Below, piece after piece: positions 55,888-63,903 of a DNA stretch of 64,000 nucleotides. The position numbers and the translations under genes are program-made. How positions within the stretch are numbered: position 1 is the first letter of the stretch; every line of letters starts with the position of its first letter. The notes under the pieces were generated by a model. It ran no database searches. It had not been told where the DNA came from and saw nothing but the letters and a program-made list of their open reading frames with translations. The stretch is from Ectothiorhodospiraceae bacterium BW-2 (GTDB lineage Bacteria > Pseudomonadota > Gammaproteobacteria > Thiohalomonadales > Thiohalomonadaceae), in contig CP032507.1 in NCBI GenBank assembly GCA_008375315.1, positions 2,665,001 through 2,729,000 of the forward strand, given 5' to 3'.

Positions 55888-58059
55888 ATGGAGAGCAGTA
55901 CGACTAAGGGAACGCTACGGGTTGCGATGGTCGGCAACCCTAATACCGGACGCACCACCCTTTTTAATCGGCTGACCGGTGCCTCAGCTTCGACCGGTAA
56001 CTACCCCCGAGTGACTGTTAATATCGAATCGCGCCATATTCAGTATCAAGGTTGGGATATAGAGCTGATTGATCTACCGGGAATTAACTCTCTAAGCTGC
56101 CGTACCGATGAGGAGCTAGCCGCGCGCCAGTTTCTGTTCGAAGAGCCGCTTGATCTGATTCTCAATGTTATCGATATGGGTAATATGGAGCGCAATCTGC
56201 TGCTCACCTCCCAACTCATTGAGATGGGTATTCCCCGTATCTACGCTCTGAATCTTAAATCGGAGGCGGCCCATAAAGGGGTGCGTATCGATACGACGGC
56301 GATGACTAAGATTCTCAACGGGCCGGTGGTAGAGATTGAGGGGCGTACCGGTGATGGTATCGAGACGCTGCTCAATGCGCTAACGAGTTGCGCCGATGCC
56401 GGTTGTCAAAACTGTAGCGTGGAGGCGTGTCGCGGCGGCAGCGTCAAAATTGGCTACGATGATCATCTGGAGGAGGCGATTGAGCGTATCGATGCCGCTA
56501 TCGCTCGTCTCCACCCTAATGTGATGGATAGCTCTCAGTCGCGCTGGCTGGCGATTAAGCTGCTGGAGGGGGATAACACCCTGCTAAAGCAGGAGCAGGA
56601 GCATCGTGAGTTAATGGCCATGGTGGCTAATGAGCGGCAGCTACTGGAGGAGCAGCACGGCGAAGATGCCGAAATTATGCTCAATGATGGCCGCTACGGC
56701 TTTGTGAACGGACTATTGAAAGAGGTCAGCGAGCTCGATCTGGATGTTGCCCTAAATCGGATCGATGTCACGCGGGTGATCGATTCGGTACTGCTGCACC
56801 GCTACTTGGGGCTGCCGCTGTTCTTTTTTGTGATGTGGGTGATGTTTGAGGCGACATTTACTCTCGGCACCTACCCGATGGAGTGGATCGATGCGTTGGT
56901 CGGTTGGGTGAGTGCTGGCGTCGGTGCCATCCTGCCAGAAAGTCTCTTTAGAGATATGATGGTCGATGGGATTTTGGCCGGTGTCGGTGGGACGATTATC
57001 TTTTTGCCTAATATCGTGATTCTGTTCTTCTTTATCGCCTTTTTAAGTGAGTCGGGCTATCTGGCTCGTTCGGCGTTTCTTATCGATAGAGTGATGCACA
57101 GCTTCGGACTCCACGGTAAAGCCTTTATTCCGATGATTACCGGATTTGGCTGTAATGTACCGGCGATTATGGCCACCCGAACGATTGAAAATCGTAAAGA
57201 TAGGCTGGTGGCGATGCTGGTCACCCCCTTTATGAGCTGTTCGGCAAGGCTGCCGGTCTTTATCCTCTTTAGTAGCGCCTTTTTTACCGAAAATGCCGGT
57301 GTGGTGCTGTTCGGGCTCTATAGTGCCAGTATTGTATTGGCGTTGCTGGTGGCGGTTGTGTTAAGTAAAACGGTGGTGAAGGGGGCGAATAGCGCCCCAC
57401 TACTGATGGAGCTCCCCCCCTACCGTAAGCCGACCTATCAATCCATTATGATCCACATGGGCTCGAATGCGCTGGAGTTTCTGAAAAAGGTGGGGGGGAT
57501 TATCGTTATCGGCTCGGTGATTATCTGGTTTTTAGAGACCTTCCCCCAAAATGTCCCGTTAAGTCAGGATTATGAGGCGCAAATTGTTCAGCTACAGAGT
57601 CAGTCGGCGAGTGAAGCTATCGAACAGCAGATTAACACGCTGCAGCAGCAGCAGCAGGCGGAGATCTATCACAACCGCTATTTAGGCCAGATAGGTCGGG
57701 TCGTTGAGCCGATTTTTGCACCACTAGGTTTTGATCTTAACGCCTCGATAGCACTGTTAACCGGCTTTGTCGCCAAAGAGGTGATTGTCGCTACCTTTGG
57801 GGTGCTTAATGCGAAGGGGGGAGAGGTCACCGAATCCGATGAGGGGTTAAGGGAGTCGATTGCCCAGTCGATGGATCCGGTATCAGCTATCGCTTTTATG
57901 GTCTTTGTGCTGCTCTATATGCCCTGTTTTGCGACTTTGGCGATTCTCTATCGCGAAACAGCCTCACTGCGCTGGACGCTCTTCTCGGTGGGGATGTCGA
58001 TGGGGATCGCCTATCTGCTGGCGCTCTCGATTAGTGTTATTGGCGGACTCTATCTGTAG
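55888..58059 (+). CDS. feoB: FeoB, ferrous iron transporter with a deviating G domain
   Basis: The 723-residue protein has the FeoB layout: N-terminal G domain, helical GDI-like part and two Gate regions with membrane helices (GTIIFLPNIVILFFFIAFL, FGCNVPAIMATRTI, FVAKEVIVATFGVL). G2 (T43, NYPRVTV) and G3 (D62, DLPG) are normal. G1 is GNPNTGRTT, with Arg22 in place of the invariant Lys, and G4 is NLKS (122-125), with Ser125 in place of the Asp that gives guanine specificity. Nucleotide binding is probably changed or lost. It is placed directly before mamC, so a magnetosome-linked iron carrier is the natural reading. Confidence 0.95.
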   Translation: MESSTTKGTLRVAMVGNPNTGRTTLFNRLTGASASTGNYPRVTVNIESRHIQYQGWDIELIDLPGINSLSCRTDEELAARQFLFEEPLDLILNVIDMGNMERNLLLTSQLIEMGIPRIYALNLKSEAAHKGVRIDTTAMTKILNGPVVEIEGRTGDGIETLLNALTSCADAGCQNCSVEACRGGSVKIGYDDHLEEAIERIDAAIARLHPNVMDSSQSRWLAIKLLEGDNTLLKQEQEHRELMAMVANERQLLEEQHGEDAEIMLNDGRYGFVNGLLKEVSELDLDVALNRIDVTRVIDSVLLHRYLGLPLFFFVMWVMFEATFTLGTYPMEWIDALVGWVSAGVGAILPESLFRDMMVDGILAGVGGTIIFLPNIVILFFFIAFLSESGYLARSAFLIDRVMHSFGLHGKAFIPMITGFGCNVPAIMATRTIENRKDRLVAMLVTPFMSCSARLPVFILFSSAFFTENAGVVLFGLYSASIVLALLVAVVLSKTVVKGANSAPLLMELPPYRKPTYQSIMIHMGSNALEFLKKVGGIIVIGSVIIWFLETFPQNVPLSQDYEAQIVQLQSQSASEAIEQQINTLQQQQQAEIYHNRYLGQIGRVVEPIFAPLGFDLNASIALLTGFVAKEVIVATFGVLNAKGGEVTESDEGLRESIAQSMDPVSAIAFMVFVLLYMPCFATLAILYRETASLRWTLFSVGMSMGIAYLLALSISVIGGLYL

Positions 58060-58073
58060 CGAGGAGGCGTGTC

Positions 58074-58154
58074 ATTAGCTTTAAATGGATAGCAATTTTT
58101 TTGTGCTGGCCGATGACGCTTGCCCCTCTGCTGTTGTATGATGAGGGGCAGTAA
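58074..58154 (+). CDS. Possible 26-residue membrane peptide with ATT start
   Basis: An AGGAGG (58062-58067) six bases before ATT opens a 26-codon frame whose product would have one hydrophobic helix (WIAIFLCWPMTLAPLLL) and a short acidic tail (YDEGQ). ATT is a rare start, and no ATG or useful GTG is in frame. The strong ribosome site has no other gene to serve. It lies between feoB and mamC. Confidence 0.3.
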   Translation: MSFKWIAIFLCWPMTLAPLLLYDEGQ

Positions 58155-58208
58155 CGGTGGTATAGCTTGGCTCTACTGCGATTTTGTGATTTTTTCAGGA
58201 GTATAGTA

Positions 58209-58595
58209 ATGAATTTAGCAACCTATTTGGCTTCAAGCACCAGTGGTATTGGTGTTTTTGGTGCGCTGGTGGGAGGCGCGGGTGCTGCGGCTAAGAATAT
58301 TAAAGATAGTCGTGATGGCTTGGTAACACCGGTTGAAGCGGTGGTGGATACCTCTAAAGAGGCCGCAGGCGCTGGCGTGGCGACTGTTGTGAGTGCCGTT
58401 AGTGTCGGTGCTGCCGGGGTGGGGCTTGGCGCTTCGCTTGGCATTGCGGCAGTGACGGCTATCGGGGCTAAATATCTTTGGGATCGCTCCATGGAGCAGA
58501 TCGAGAGTCGCTTCTTTAAGGGCGATATGGATCAGCTCGATCATATTGTGGCTAGCAGTGCCGATGAGGCGACTCGAAAAGGGCTGTCACTGTAA
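58209..58595 (+). CDS. mamC: Magnetosome protein MamC (Mms13)
   Basis: The 128-residue protein matches MamC in length and plan: N-terminal APYLA-like start (NLATYLASSTSGIGVFGALVGG in pieces), helix 1, a loop AKNIKDSRDGLVTPVEAVVDT with charged residues, helix 2 (AAGAGVATVVSAVSVGAAG) and a final AKYLWDRSMEQIESR. The loop between the helices faces magnetite in known MamC and affects crystal size. ATG 58209 follows AGGAG; the earlier start at 58167 is not supported. Confidence 0.92.
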   Translation: MNLATYLASSTSGIGVFGALVGGAGAAAKNIKDSRDGLVTPVEAVVDTSKEAAGAGVATVVSAVSVGAAGVGLGASLGIAAVTAIGAKYLWDRSMEQIESRFFKGDMDQLDHIVASSADEATRKGLSL

Positions 58596-58616
58596 CCCCT
58601 ATTTGGGTCAGACCGC

Positions 58617-60563
58617 ATGGATTCCCACTCGCTACTAGCCCCTAATCGACTCATCTTTTGTGAAAAGCGCTGGCAGCTAATCGCCTTTCTGCTTGCCGCT
58701 GCCGTGCTGCTCACCTTTTTTTGGGCCTTCTTTATTCTGGCCCACTATCTTGAGGAGTACAATATAGAGGACTACTCCATCAATATGGTCGATGGGGGGA
58801 TGGGGGGAATGGTCAATATGGCCAACCGTTCGTCGATGTCGCTACAGGCGCTGGTCACGCCGGCGGTGGTGACGCTGGTGCGCCAAGATACCCCTAATAT
58901 GCCACTCGCTTCGGGGGTGATTGTCCATCCGGAGGGGTTTATCCTTACCACCGCCCACTCTATCGATAAGATCGCTCGGATAGGGGTATTGGTACAGGCG
59001 GCAGATGGGGTTAAACGCTATAAGACCGAGGTGGTGAAAACCCACAAAACCCACGATTTGGCGCTGTTAAAAATTGTCACCAATGATAAGTTTCTGTTTC
59101 TTAAACTGGCGGATACGACTCAACTGACGGCCAATACCCAGCTACACGCTTTCGGTAAGAGCGCTAATGGAGTAGTCATGGCGCGCTCCGGTGTGCTACA
59201 GCAGCATGGCGTTAGCTTAACGGTGGGGCGGCAGACTATCTCTCATCTATTAACCACCACAGTCCCCTTTGTAGCTCAGCACTCTGGTGGGCCGATGGTT
59301 ACCGAGAAGGCGCGTCTAGCTGGAGTGAATATTGTCGTGCAGCAGGGGGAGGGATTGGCAGGTTATACGATTCCCTCTCATGTGATTGTGGCTCACTTTA
59401 GTGATGTGTTGACCTTTCATGGCCTCAACCGACCGGTGCAGTCGAAGGTTGATCCTGCGCTACCTCAAGCGGATACTAACGGGGTCGCGGCTGCTTGGTG
59501 GCAACAGGCACGAGAACAGGAGGCGGCACCGGAGCAGCTACTCAATCGGGCGCTCAATCCCGACTTAGCGGCGATGAATGTGGCAGCTGCTGATAGTAAG
59601 CAGGTCGATAAAAATGCCCAAGTTAACCATATCGGCTCGGCAGGCGATGAGGTCACTCTGCTGGATCTGGAGCAGGAGAGCAGCTTTGAGCTTTGGGGTT
59701 ATAAACTTGATGCCATGTTTGCCCTCTCTCTGCTCGGCGTTGCCGGCGGTATGTTAGGGGCGTTGATGCCGATGGGTGGGAGTCTGCTGGTAGTGACCGG
59801 CATGATGATGCTATTCGGTTATGGCCTCTATATGATTCGTCCGGCTATCTATGTGGTTAATCTCTTTACCTATGGTATTTCGGCGCACCACTACTGGAAG
59901 CGAGGACTGGTGATGCGGGAGCGACTGCTACCGCTGCTGCCGTGGATTCTGTTTGGCGTGGTTATCGGCTTCTTTATCGGGCACCACCTGTTTGATCATG
60001 TGGTCGGGATTATGTTAGGGGGGTTTGCGCTGGTGTTGGCCGCCCTCGCGCTCTACGATACCTACAATCGCTGCCCCCCTCAGCAGCCGGTAGTTGAGCT
60101 GCCAGACAGCAGTCGTGAGGCGAAGCTCGAACAGTTTATCAATAGCTCCGGTCTGACCACAGAGCGGGAGCAGCAACAGCGAGGTACTTGGCTAGATCAC
60201 GCTATTATGGGGGGGCCGATGGGGCTGCTGACCGGTATCCTGAGTGTCGGTGGCGGCATTACCGAAGAGCACTACCAGCGCCGTCACGAGGGGCTGGCCA
60301 AAGAGAATGCGGTCGCTAATACGGTAGTGATGGTCTTTGTCGCCTCCTTAGTTGCCGCTTTGGTCTCTTTTAGCTATGGCAGCAGTATTGGTGCCTTCTC
60401 TTGGCAGACGCCGCTAACGCTGGCGATGATCTTAATCCCCTCTACCTATGCCGGGGCGCTGCTGGGCGTGCGCTGGTTTGGAGGGATCCCGCGTGAGATT
60501 CAGCGTTGGCTCTTCGCTTTGATTATGGTAATGATTGCGTTAACGATGTTCTTTGCGCAGTAG
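58617..60563 (+). CDS. mamO: Magnetosome protein MamO: trypsin-like domain fused to TauE/SafE-like transporter
   Basis: The 648-residue protein has one N-terminal helix (20-42), a trypsin/HtrA-like domain (about 75-265) and after a linker a TauE/SafE domain with about eight helices (360-648). His114 (TTAH), Asp147 (HDLALL) and Ser223 (HSGGP) form a complete triad; the adjacent His146 matches the metal-binding His known from Magnetospirillum MamO, where the Ser position is Thr and the protease is inactive. MamO is needed for magnetite nucleation. It starts 21 bp after mamC and ends 3 bp before mamP. Confidence 0.93.
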   Translation: MDSHSLLAPNRLIFCEKRWQLIAFLLAAAVLLTFFWAFFILAHYLEEYNIEDYSINMVDGGMGGMVNMANRSSMSLQALVTPAVVTLVRQDTPNMPLASGVIVHPEGFILTTAHSIDKIARIGVLVQAADGVKRYKTEVVKTHKTHDLALLKIVTNDKFLFLKLADTTQLTANTQLHAFGKSANGVVMARSGVLQQHGVSLTVGRQTISHLLTTTVPFVAQHSGGPMVTEKARLAGVNIVVQQGEGLAGYTIPSHVIVAHFSDVLTFHGLNRPVQSKVDPALPQADTNGVAAAWWQQAREQEAAPEQLLNRALNPDLAAMNVAAADSKQVDKNAQVNHIGSAGDEVTLLDLEQESSFELWGYKLDAMFALSLLGVAGGMLGALMPMGGSLLVVTGMMMLFGYGLYMIRPAIYVVNLFTYGISAHHYWKRGLVMRERLLPLLPWILFGVVIGFFIGHHLFDHVVGIMLGGFALVLAALALYDTYNRCPPQQPVVELPDSSREAKLEQFINSSGLTTEREQQQRGTWLDHAIMGGPMGLLTGILSVGGGITEEHYQRRHEGLAKENAVANTVVMVFVASLVAALVSFSYGSSIGAFSWQTPLTLAMILIPSTYAGALLGVRWFGGIPREIQRWLFALIMVMIALTMFFAQ

Positions 60564-60566
60564 TCT

Positions 60567-61382
60567 ATGGGATTAAGCCGTCACTATCGCTATCCTATCG
60601 GCAGGCTCGGGGTAGCTCTGCTGCTACTGCTAGCCCACTCGCTCTTTGCCGATGAAGATGGTCCGGCGAATGGGGGCGCTGGTAATGGTCAGGGGGTACG
60701 GCTCCATCCGACCAATCAGGAGATCGTCAATATCGCCCCCCCCGGCAGCGGTATCTTTATGGCGCGGGATATCGCCCTCTATGAGGGGCACTGGCAGGGG
60801 ATGGATGTGATGCTGCTTGATGCCGAGCTACGGCAAAAATTGCTCTACCCTAAAGGGCTAAAAGGGGTGATTATTAATGAAGTGACCCTAAATGCTGCGC
60901 TATCGGGGATGTTGGGGGGCGATATTATTATTGCGATTGAGGGGGAACGGGTTCTCTCTTTAGAGGATTTTAAGCACCTGACCTATCAGTATCGTCAGCG
61001 AAACCATGTCGCGGTGACCGTGTTACGCAAGAGCGAGTTGCAAAATGGTGATCGATTTATTATGAATCGCCATATCTTCATTTTGCGGGCACGCAAAGAG
61101 GTGGGCATGGCGCAGATGGAGTCGGCGCCGATGATTGAGCCAGGCGATCCCCGTCCCCACCCTGATCGCGGCCCCTGCACCCGTTGCCATACTATCGGCG
61201 ATGGCCGTTTTACTATGCCCGATCCCGATCTGATTATTTTACCGCCACCGGCTATCGATCCTATCGATATTCAGCGTAACAATCGTCCCCACAGTGATCG
61301 TGGCCCCTGTATCGCTTGTCACGCTGTCAATGGGCAGCAGCCAGCGACGGTGCCGGTACAGCCCCATATTCGAGCCAATTAG
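60567..61382 (+). CDS. mamP: Magnetosome protein MamP: PDZ plus two magnetochrome haem motifs
   Basis: The 271-residue protein has an N-terminal membrane segment (LGVALLLLLAHSLFA), a PDZ domain (about 85-165, GMLGGDIIIAIEGERV) and two short CxxCH haem-binding magnetochrome motifs, C204-C207-H208 and C248-C251-H252, each after HPDRGPC or HSDRGPC. MamP is a c-type iron oxidase that helps set the Fe(II)/Fe(III) ratio for magnetite. Length equals that of known MamP. Confidence 0.95.
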   Translation: MGLSRHYRYPIGRLGVALLLLLAHSLFADEDGPANGGAGNGQGVRLHPTNQEIVNIAPPGSGIFMARDIALYEGHWQGMDVMLLDAELRQKLLYPKGLKGVIINEVTLNAALSGMLGGDIIIAIEGERVLSLEDFKHLTYQYRQRNHVAVTVLRKSELQNGDRFIMNRHIFILRARKEVGMAQMESAPMIEPGDPRPHPDRGPCTRCHTIGDGRFTMPDPDLIILPPPAIDPIDIQRNNRPHSDRGPCIACHAVNGQQPATVPVQPHIRAN

Positions 61383-61402
61383 CTATTGTTAAGGAGTTAA
61401 GT

Positions 61403-61807
61403 GTGAGTATTGAGTCATCGAGCGAAAAAGATAGCCCCTGGGAGAGAGTAAAACAGAGCTGGGAGCAGCGCGTGCAGCCGCAGTTAGATCGCATTACGCC
61501 GCGCTGGAGAGAGGAGCAAGCGCCTAAACAGAGTCAGTTGCGTGAGGTTGAGGTTGAAGATTTGGCAACCGGGCTGAAAAATCTGCTGCTTGACGGCTCC
61601 AAAGAGGGGATTGGCTGGATAAAACAGCTAGGACGCTATACCGTCGTGGGTGCCCGATATGGGGTTAACGATACGGTTTCGCTCTATCATCAGGCGAGTG
61701 AGGCCCTGCTGCGTCGGGGAAAGTGTGGCGGGGTGTGCGCCGAGTGTGCGCCGGAGGAGCCGAAGAGTCAGGGGCCGCTCCCCTCCCAGAGTGATCGTGG
61801 TGGATAG
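61403..61807 (+). CDS. Unrecognised magnetosome-cluster protein with C-terminal cysteine motif
   Basis: The 134-residue protein starts at GTG 61403 after AAGGAG. It is charged and mostly helical at the N terminus (WERVKQSWEQRV), then has a more hydrophobic region (LATGLKNLLLDGSKEGIGWIKQ) and near the end C-x3-C-x2-C (CGGVCAEC). No membrane helix is clear. I do not recognise a family. Its place directly after mamP suggests a role in magnetosome formation, perhaps metal binding or redox. Confidence 0.7.
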   Translation: MSIESSSEKDSPWERVKQSWEQRVQPQLDRITPRWREEQAPKQSQLREVEVEDLATGLKNLLLDGSKEGIGWIKQLGRYTVVGARYGVNDTVSLYHQASEALLRRGKCGGVCAECAPEEPKSQGPLPSQSDRGG

Positions 61808-61823
61808 AGGGAGCAATTAACAG

Positions 61824-62084
61824 ATGGAACCCACCCCACTCACCTTTTGGGACTATGTGACGCTGGCGATTGCAGCGGTGGTCATTTTGCTCTATATCTA
61901 TCTCCGTTTTAGCCGCTTTATGCGTCAAAGTCGAGCTGGCGTTAGCCGTTGTAGTCATGGTTGTTGCGCTCAAATTGGCGGCGGCTGTGGCTCTGGCTCT
62001 CATCGGGGTGAGGTCTGGGTCGATATTAACGCTTTAAAGTCGTCGTCCCCCTCAGGGCAGGATTGTCCCCGTAACCGGAGCTGA
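61824..62084 (+). CDS. Small single-helix membrane protein with Cys-rich tail
   Basis: The 86-residue protein has one N-terminal membrane helix (YVTLAIAAVVILLYIYL) followed by a basic stretch and CSHGCCAQIGGGC. The plan of a single helix followed by a Cys/Gly cluster recalls FeoB-associated Cys-rich membrane proteins, although the sequences differ. A role in iron handling or as a metal relay is possible. It lies 16 bp after the previous gene. Confidence 0.6.
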   Translation: MEPTPLTFWDYVTLAIAAVVILLYIYLRFSRFMRQSRAGVSRCSHGCCAQIGGGCGSGSHRGEVWVDINALKSSSPSGQDCPRNRS

Positions 62085-62094
62085 TAGCGCGATT

Positions 62095-63432
62095 ATGGAG
62101 CTATTGGCCAGCTGGTTATGGCAGCCGCTACTCAGTTTTATCTATCTGGAGCTAGGGGTGCTATTTCTGCTCGTGACCGGTTTTGCCGCTTGGCGCTATA
62201 TGGGGTTGGCGTTTAGTGATCTGCTCCATCTGCGCCGCCACGAATCGCAGTTGCCAGCGAGCGATAACCCGCATCAACGCCATATTTCACAATCGAAAGG
62301 GTTTATGGCGGCTTTAGCCGCTACCGTTGGGGTAGGTAATTGGGCCGGGGTCAGTACCGCTATCCATCTCGGTGGTCCGGGGGCGCTGTTCTGGATCTGG
62401 GTCTCGGCGCTCGTGGGGATGAGTATGCGAATGTGCTCGGTCTGGTTGACGATGTACTATCAACCTAAAGATCCCGACTCGCCCCTGTTTGCCACCCCGA
62501 TGAGCTATCTGGAAAAGTTCAGCGGCGGCCGTACTTGGCTACCGCTGACCTTTGCGGTACTGCTGCTAGTGCAGGGGCTCTTTAGCGCCTTTATCCAGTC
62601 GAACTCAGTGGCACATGCGATAGAGAATGAGGTGGGTGAGTCGCATCTGGTGGTGAGTCTGCTCCTGGCCACGCTGGTGGGTATCGTGATTTTGGGGGGT
62701 GTGCAGAAAATTGTCGCTGTGACCACCCAAATTGTCCCCTTGATGGTAGCTATCTACCTATTGGCCGGGCTCTATATTTTGCTTAGCGATCCGTTACTGA
62801 CGCTAAATACGCTGGGCGAGGTGTTTACCTACGCCTTTACCCCCTACGCGGTTGGTGGCGGCGTAGCCGGTTATTCGGTGCTGGTTGCGATTCAGTTCGG
62901 TGTGGCGCGAGGGGTTTTCTCGCATAGTTCTGGTTTGGGGTTAGCGCCCTTTTTGCAGGCCTCTCATCAGGAACAGCGACATCGTAGTGCGCTATTAGCG
63001 GGGCAGGTGCCGGTGATCGATACGCTGATTATCTGCTCGGTGACCGGGTTGGTGGTGCTCTCTTATGGCGACTGGCAGGCTCTAAACGGTGCCTTTTTGA
63101 CGGTGGAGTCGTTTGCCGTTACCTTTGGCAGTGAGGGACGACTGGTGTTGATTACGCTACTGCTCTTCTTCGCCTACACCACCTTGGTTACTTGGGCCTA
63201 CTTTGCCGAGCGGAGTCTCCACTATTTGCGTATTGAGCGTGATACGGAGTTCCGCTGGCTCTTTATCCTCTGTGTCGCTATCGGCCCTTGGTTTCCGGTG
63301 ACATTTATCTGGTCGCTAGGCGATCTGATTATCGGTGTGGCACTGCTACTGAATATGATCCCGCTGTTTTGGTTAACGCTACAGCATCAGCAGCAGATGC
63401 GGCGAGAGTTAACTGTTCGCTTTGGAAGATAG
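62095..63432 (+). CDS. AGCS-family sodium:amino-acid-type symporter
   Basis: The 445-residue protein has about 11 membrane helices and AGCS (AlsT/DagA) signatures: AALAATVGVGNWAGVSTAI, LGGPGALFWIWVSALVGM and HSSGLGLAPFLQAS with VIDTLIICSVTGLVVL. Such carriers move alanine or glycine with Na+. The conserved SNEAGLGSAP of family members is here SHSSGLGLAP, so substrate choice may differ. It is 10 bp after the small Cys-rich gene and thus seems to belong to the magnetosome operon. The 3' end overlaps the next gene on the minus strand by 24 bp. Confidence 0.85.
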   Translation: MELLASWLWQPLLSFIYLELGVLFLLVTGFAAWRYMGLAFSDLLHLRRHESQLPASDNPHQRHISQSKGFMAALAATVGVGNWAGVSTAIHLGGPGALFWIWVSALVGMSMRMCSVWLTMYYQPKDPDSPLFATPMSYLEKFSGGRTWLPLTFAVLLLVQGLFSAFIQSNSVAHAIENEVGESHLVVSLLLATLVGIVILGGVQKIVAVTTQIVPLMVAIYLLAGLYILLSDPLLTLNTLGEVFTYAFTPYAVGGGVAGYSVLVAIQFGVARGVFSHSSGLGLAPFLQASHQEQRHRSALLAGQVPVIDTLIICSVTGLVVLSYGDWQALNGAFLTVESFAVTFGSEGRLVLITLLLFFAYTTLVTWAYFAERSLHYLRIERDTEFRWLFILCVAIGPWFPVTFIWSLGDLIIGVALLLNMIPLFWLTLQHQQQMRRELTVRFGR

Positions 63433-63819
63433 GCGCTTTTTGCGATACTCTTCCAGCATCTTTATTAGGCGCTCAAACGAAAACGGCTTAACAATAAAAC
63501 CGTTTGCACCGGCACTAATAATTTGTCGTACCAGATCGGCTTTAGTCTCGCCGCTGACGATGACAACATGGCTCTCTGGGCTCTCTGCTCGCACCGCTTT
63601 TAAGACATCAAGACCGCTCATCTCTCCTGGCATGGAGATATCGAGTAGCAGGATATCGGGCCGATACTTTTGAAAAGCGGCGAGCGCTGATCTGCCATCT
63701 TTAGCGGTATCGGCAACTTCGCAGCTAAGTTTGCGGAGCATGTTATCGAGCAAGGAGCGCATGCTCTCCTCATCATCGGCTAAAACGATCTTAACTCCTT
63801 TGCCAATCTCTTCATTCAT
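63409..63819 (-). CDS. CheY-like single-domain response regulator
   Basis: The 136-residue protein (from ATG 63819) is a complete receiver: acidic pair VLADDEESMR, phospho-Asp in LLLDISMPGEMSG, Thr/Ser switch in VIVSGET and Lys in FIVKPFSF. A basic tail follows. It has no output domain. An ATG at 63855 gives a 12-residue extension without a better ribosome site. It could serve chemotaxis or a phosphorelay; magnetotactic bacteria often have many such proteins. Confidence 0.9.
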   Translation of the reverse strand: MNEEIGKGVKIVLADDEESMRSLLDNMLRKLSCEVADTAKDGRSALAAFQKYRPDILLLDISMPGEMSGLDVLKAVRAESPESHVVIVSGETKADLVRQIISAGANGFIVKPFSFERLIKMLEEYRKKRLSSKANS

Positions 63820-63903
63820 GACGATATAGTGCCTTTTGATTAAATAACCTCTCAATTATTGCTATTATCTTATCTATCGATAGTGATAGCAACAGGAGCG
63901 AAG

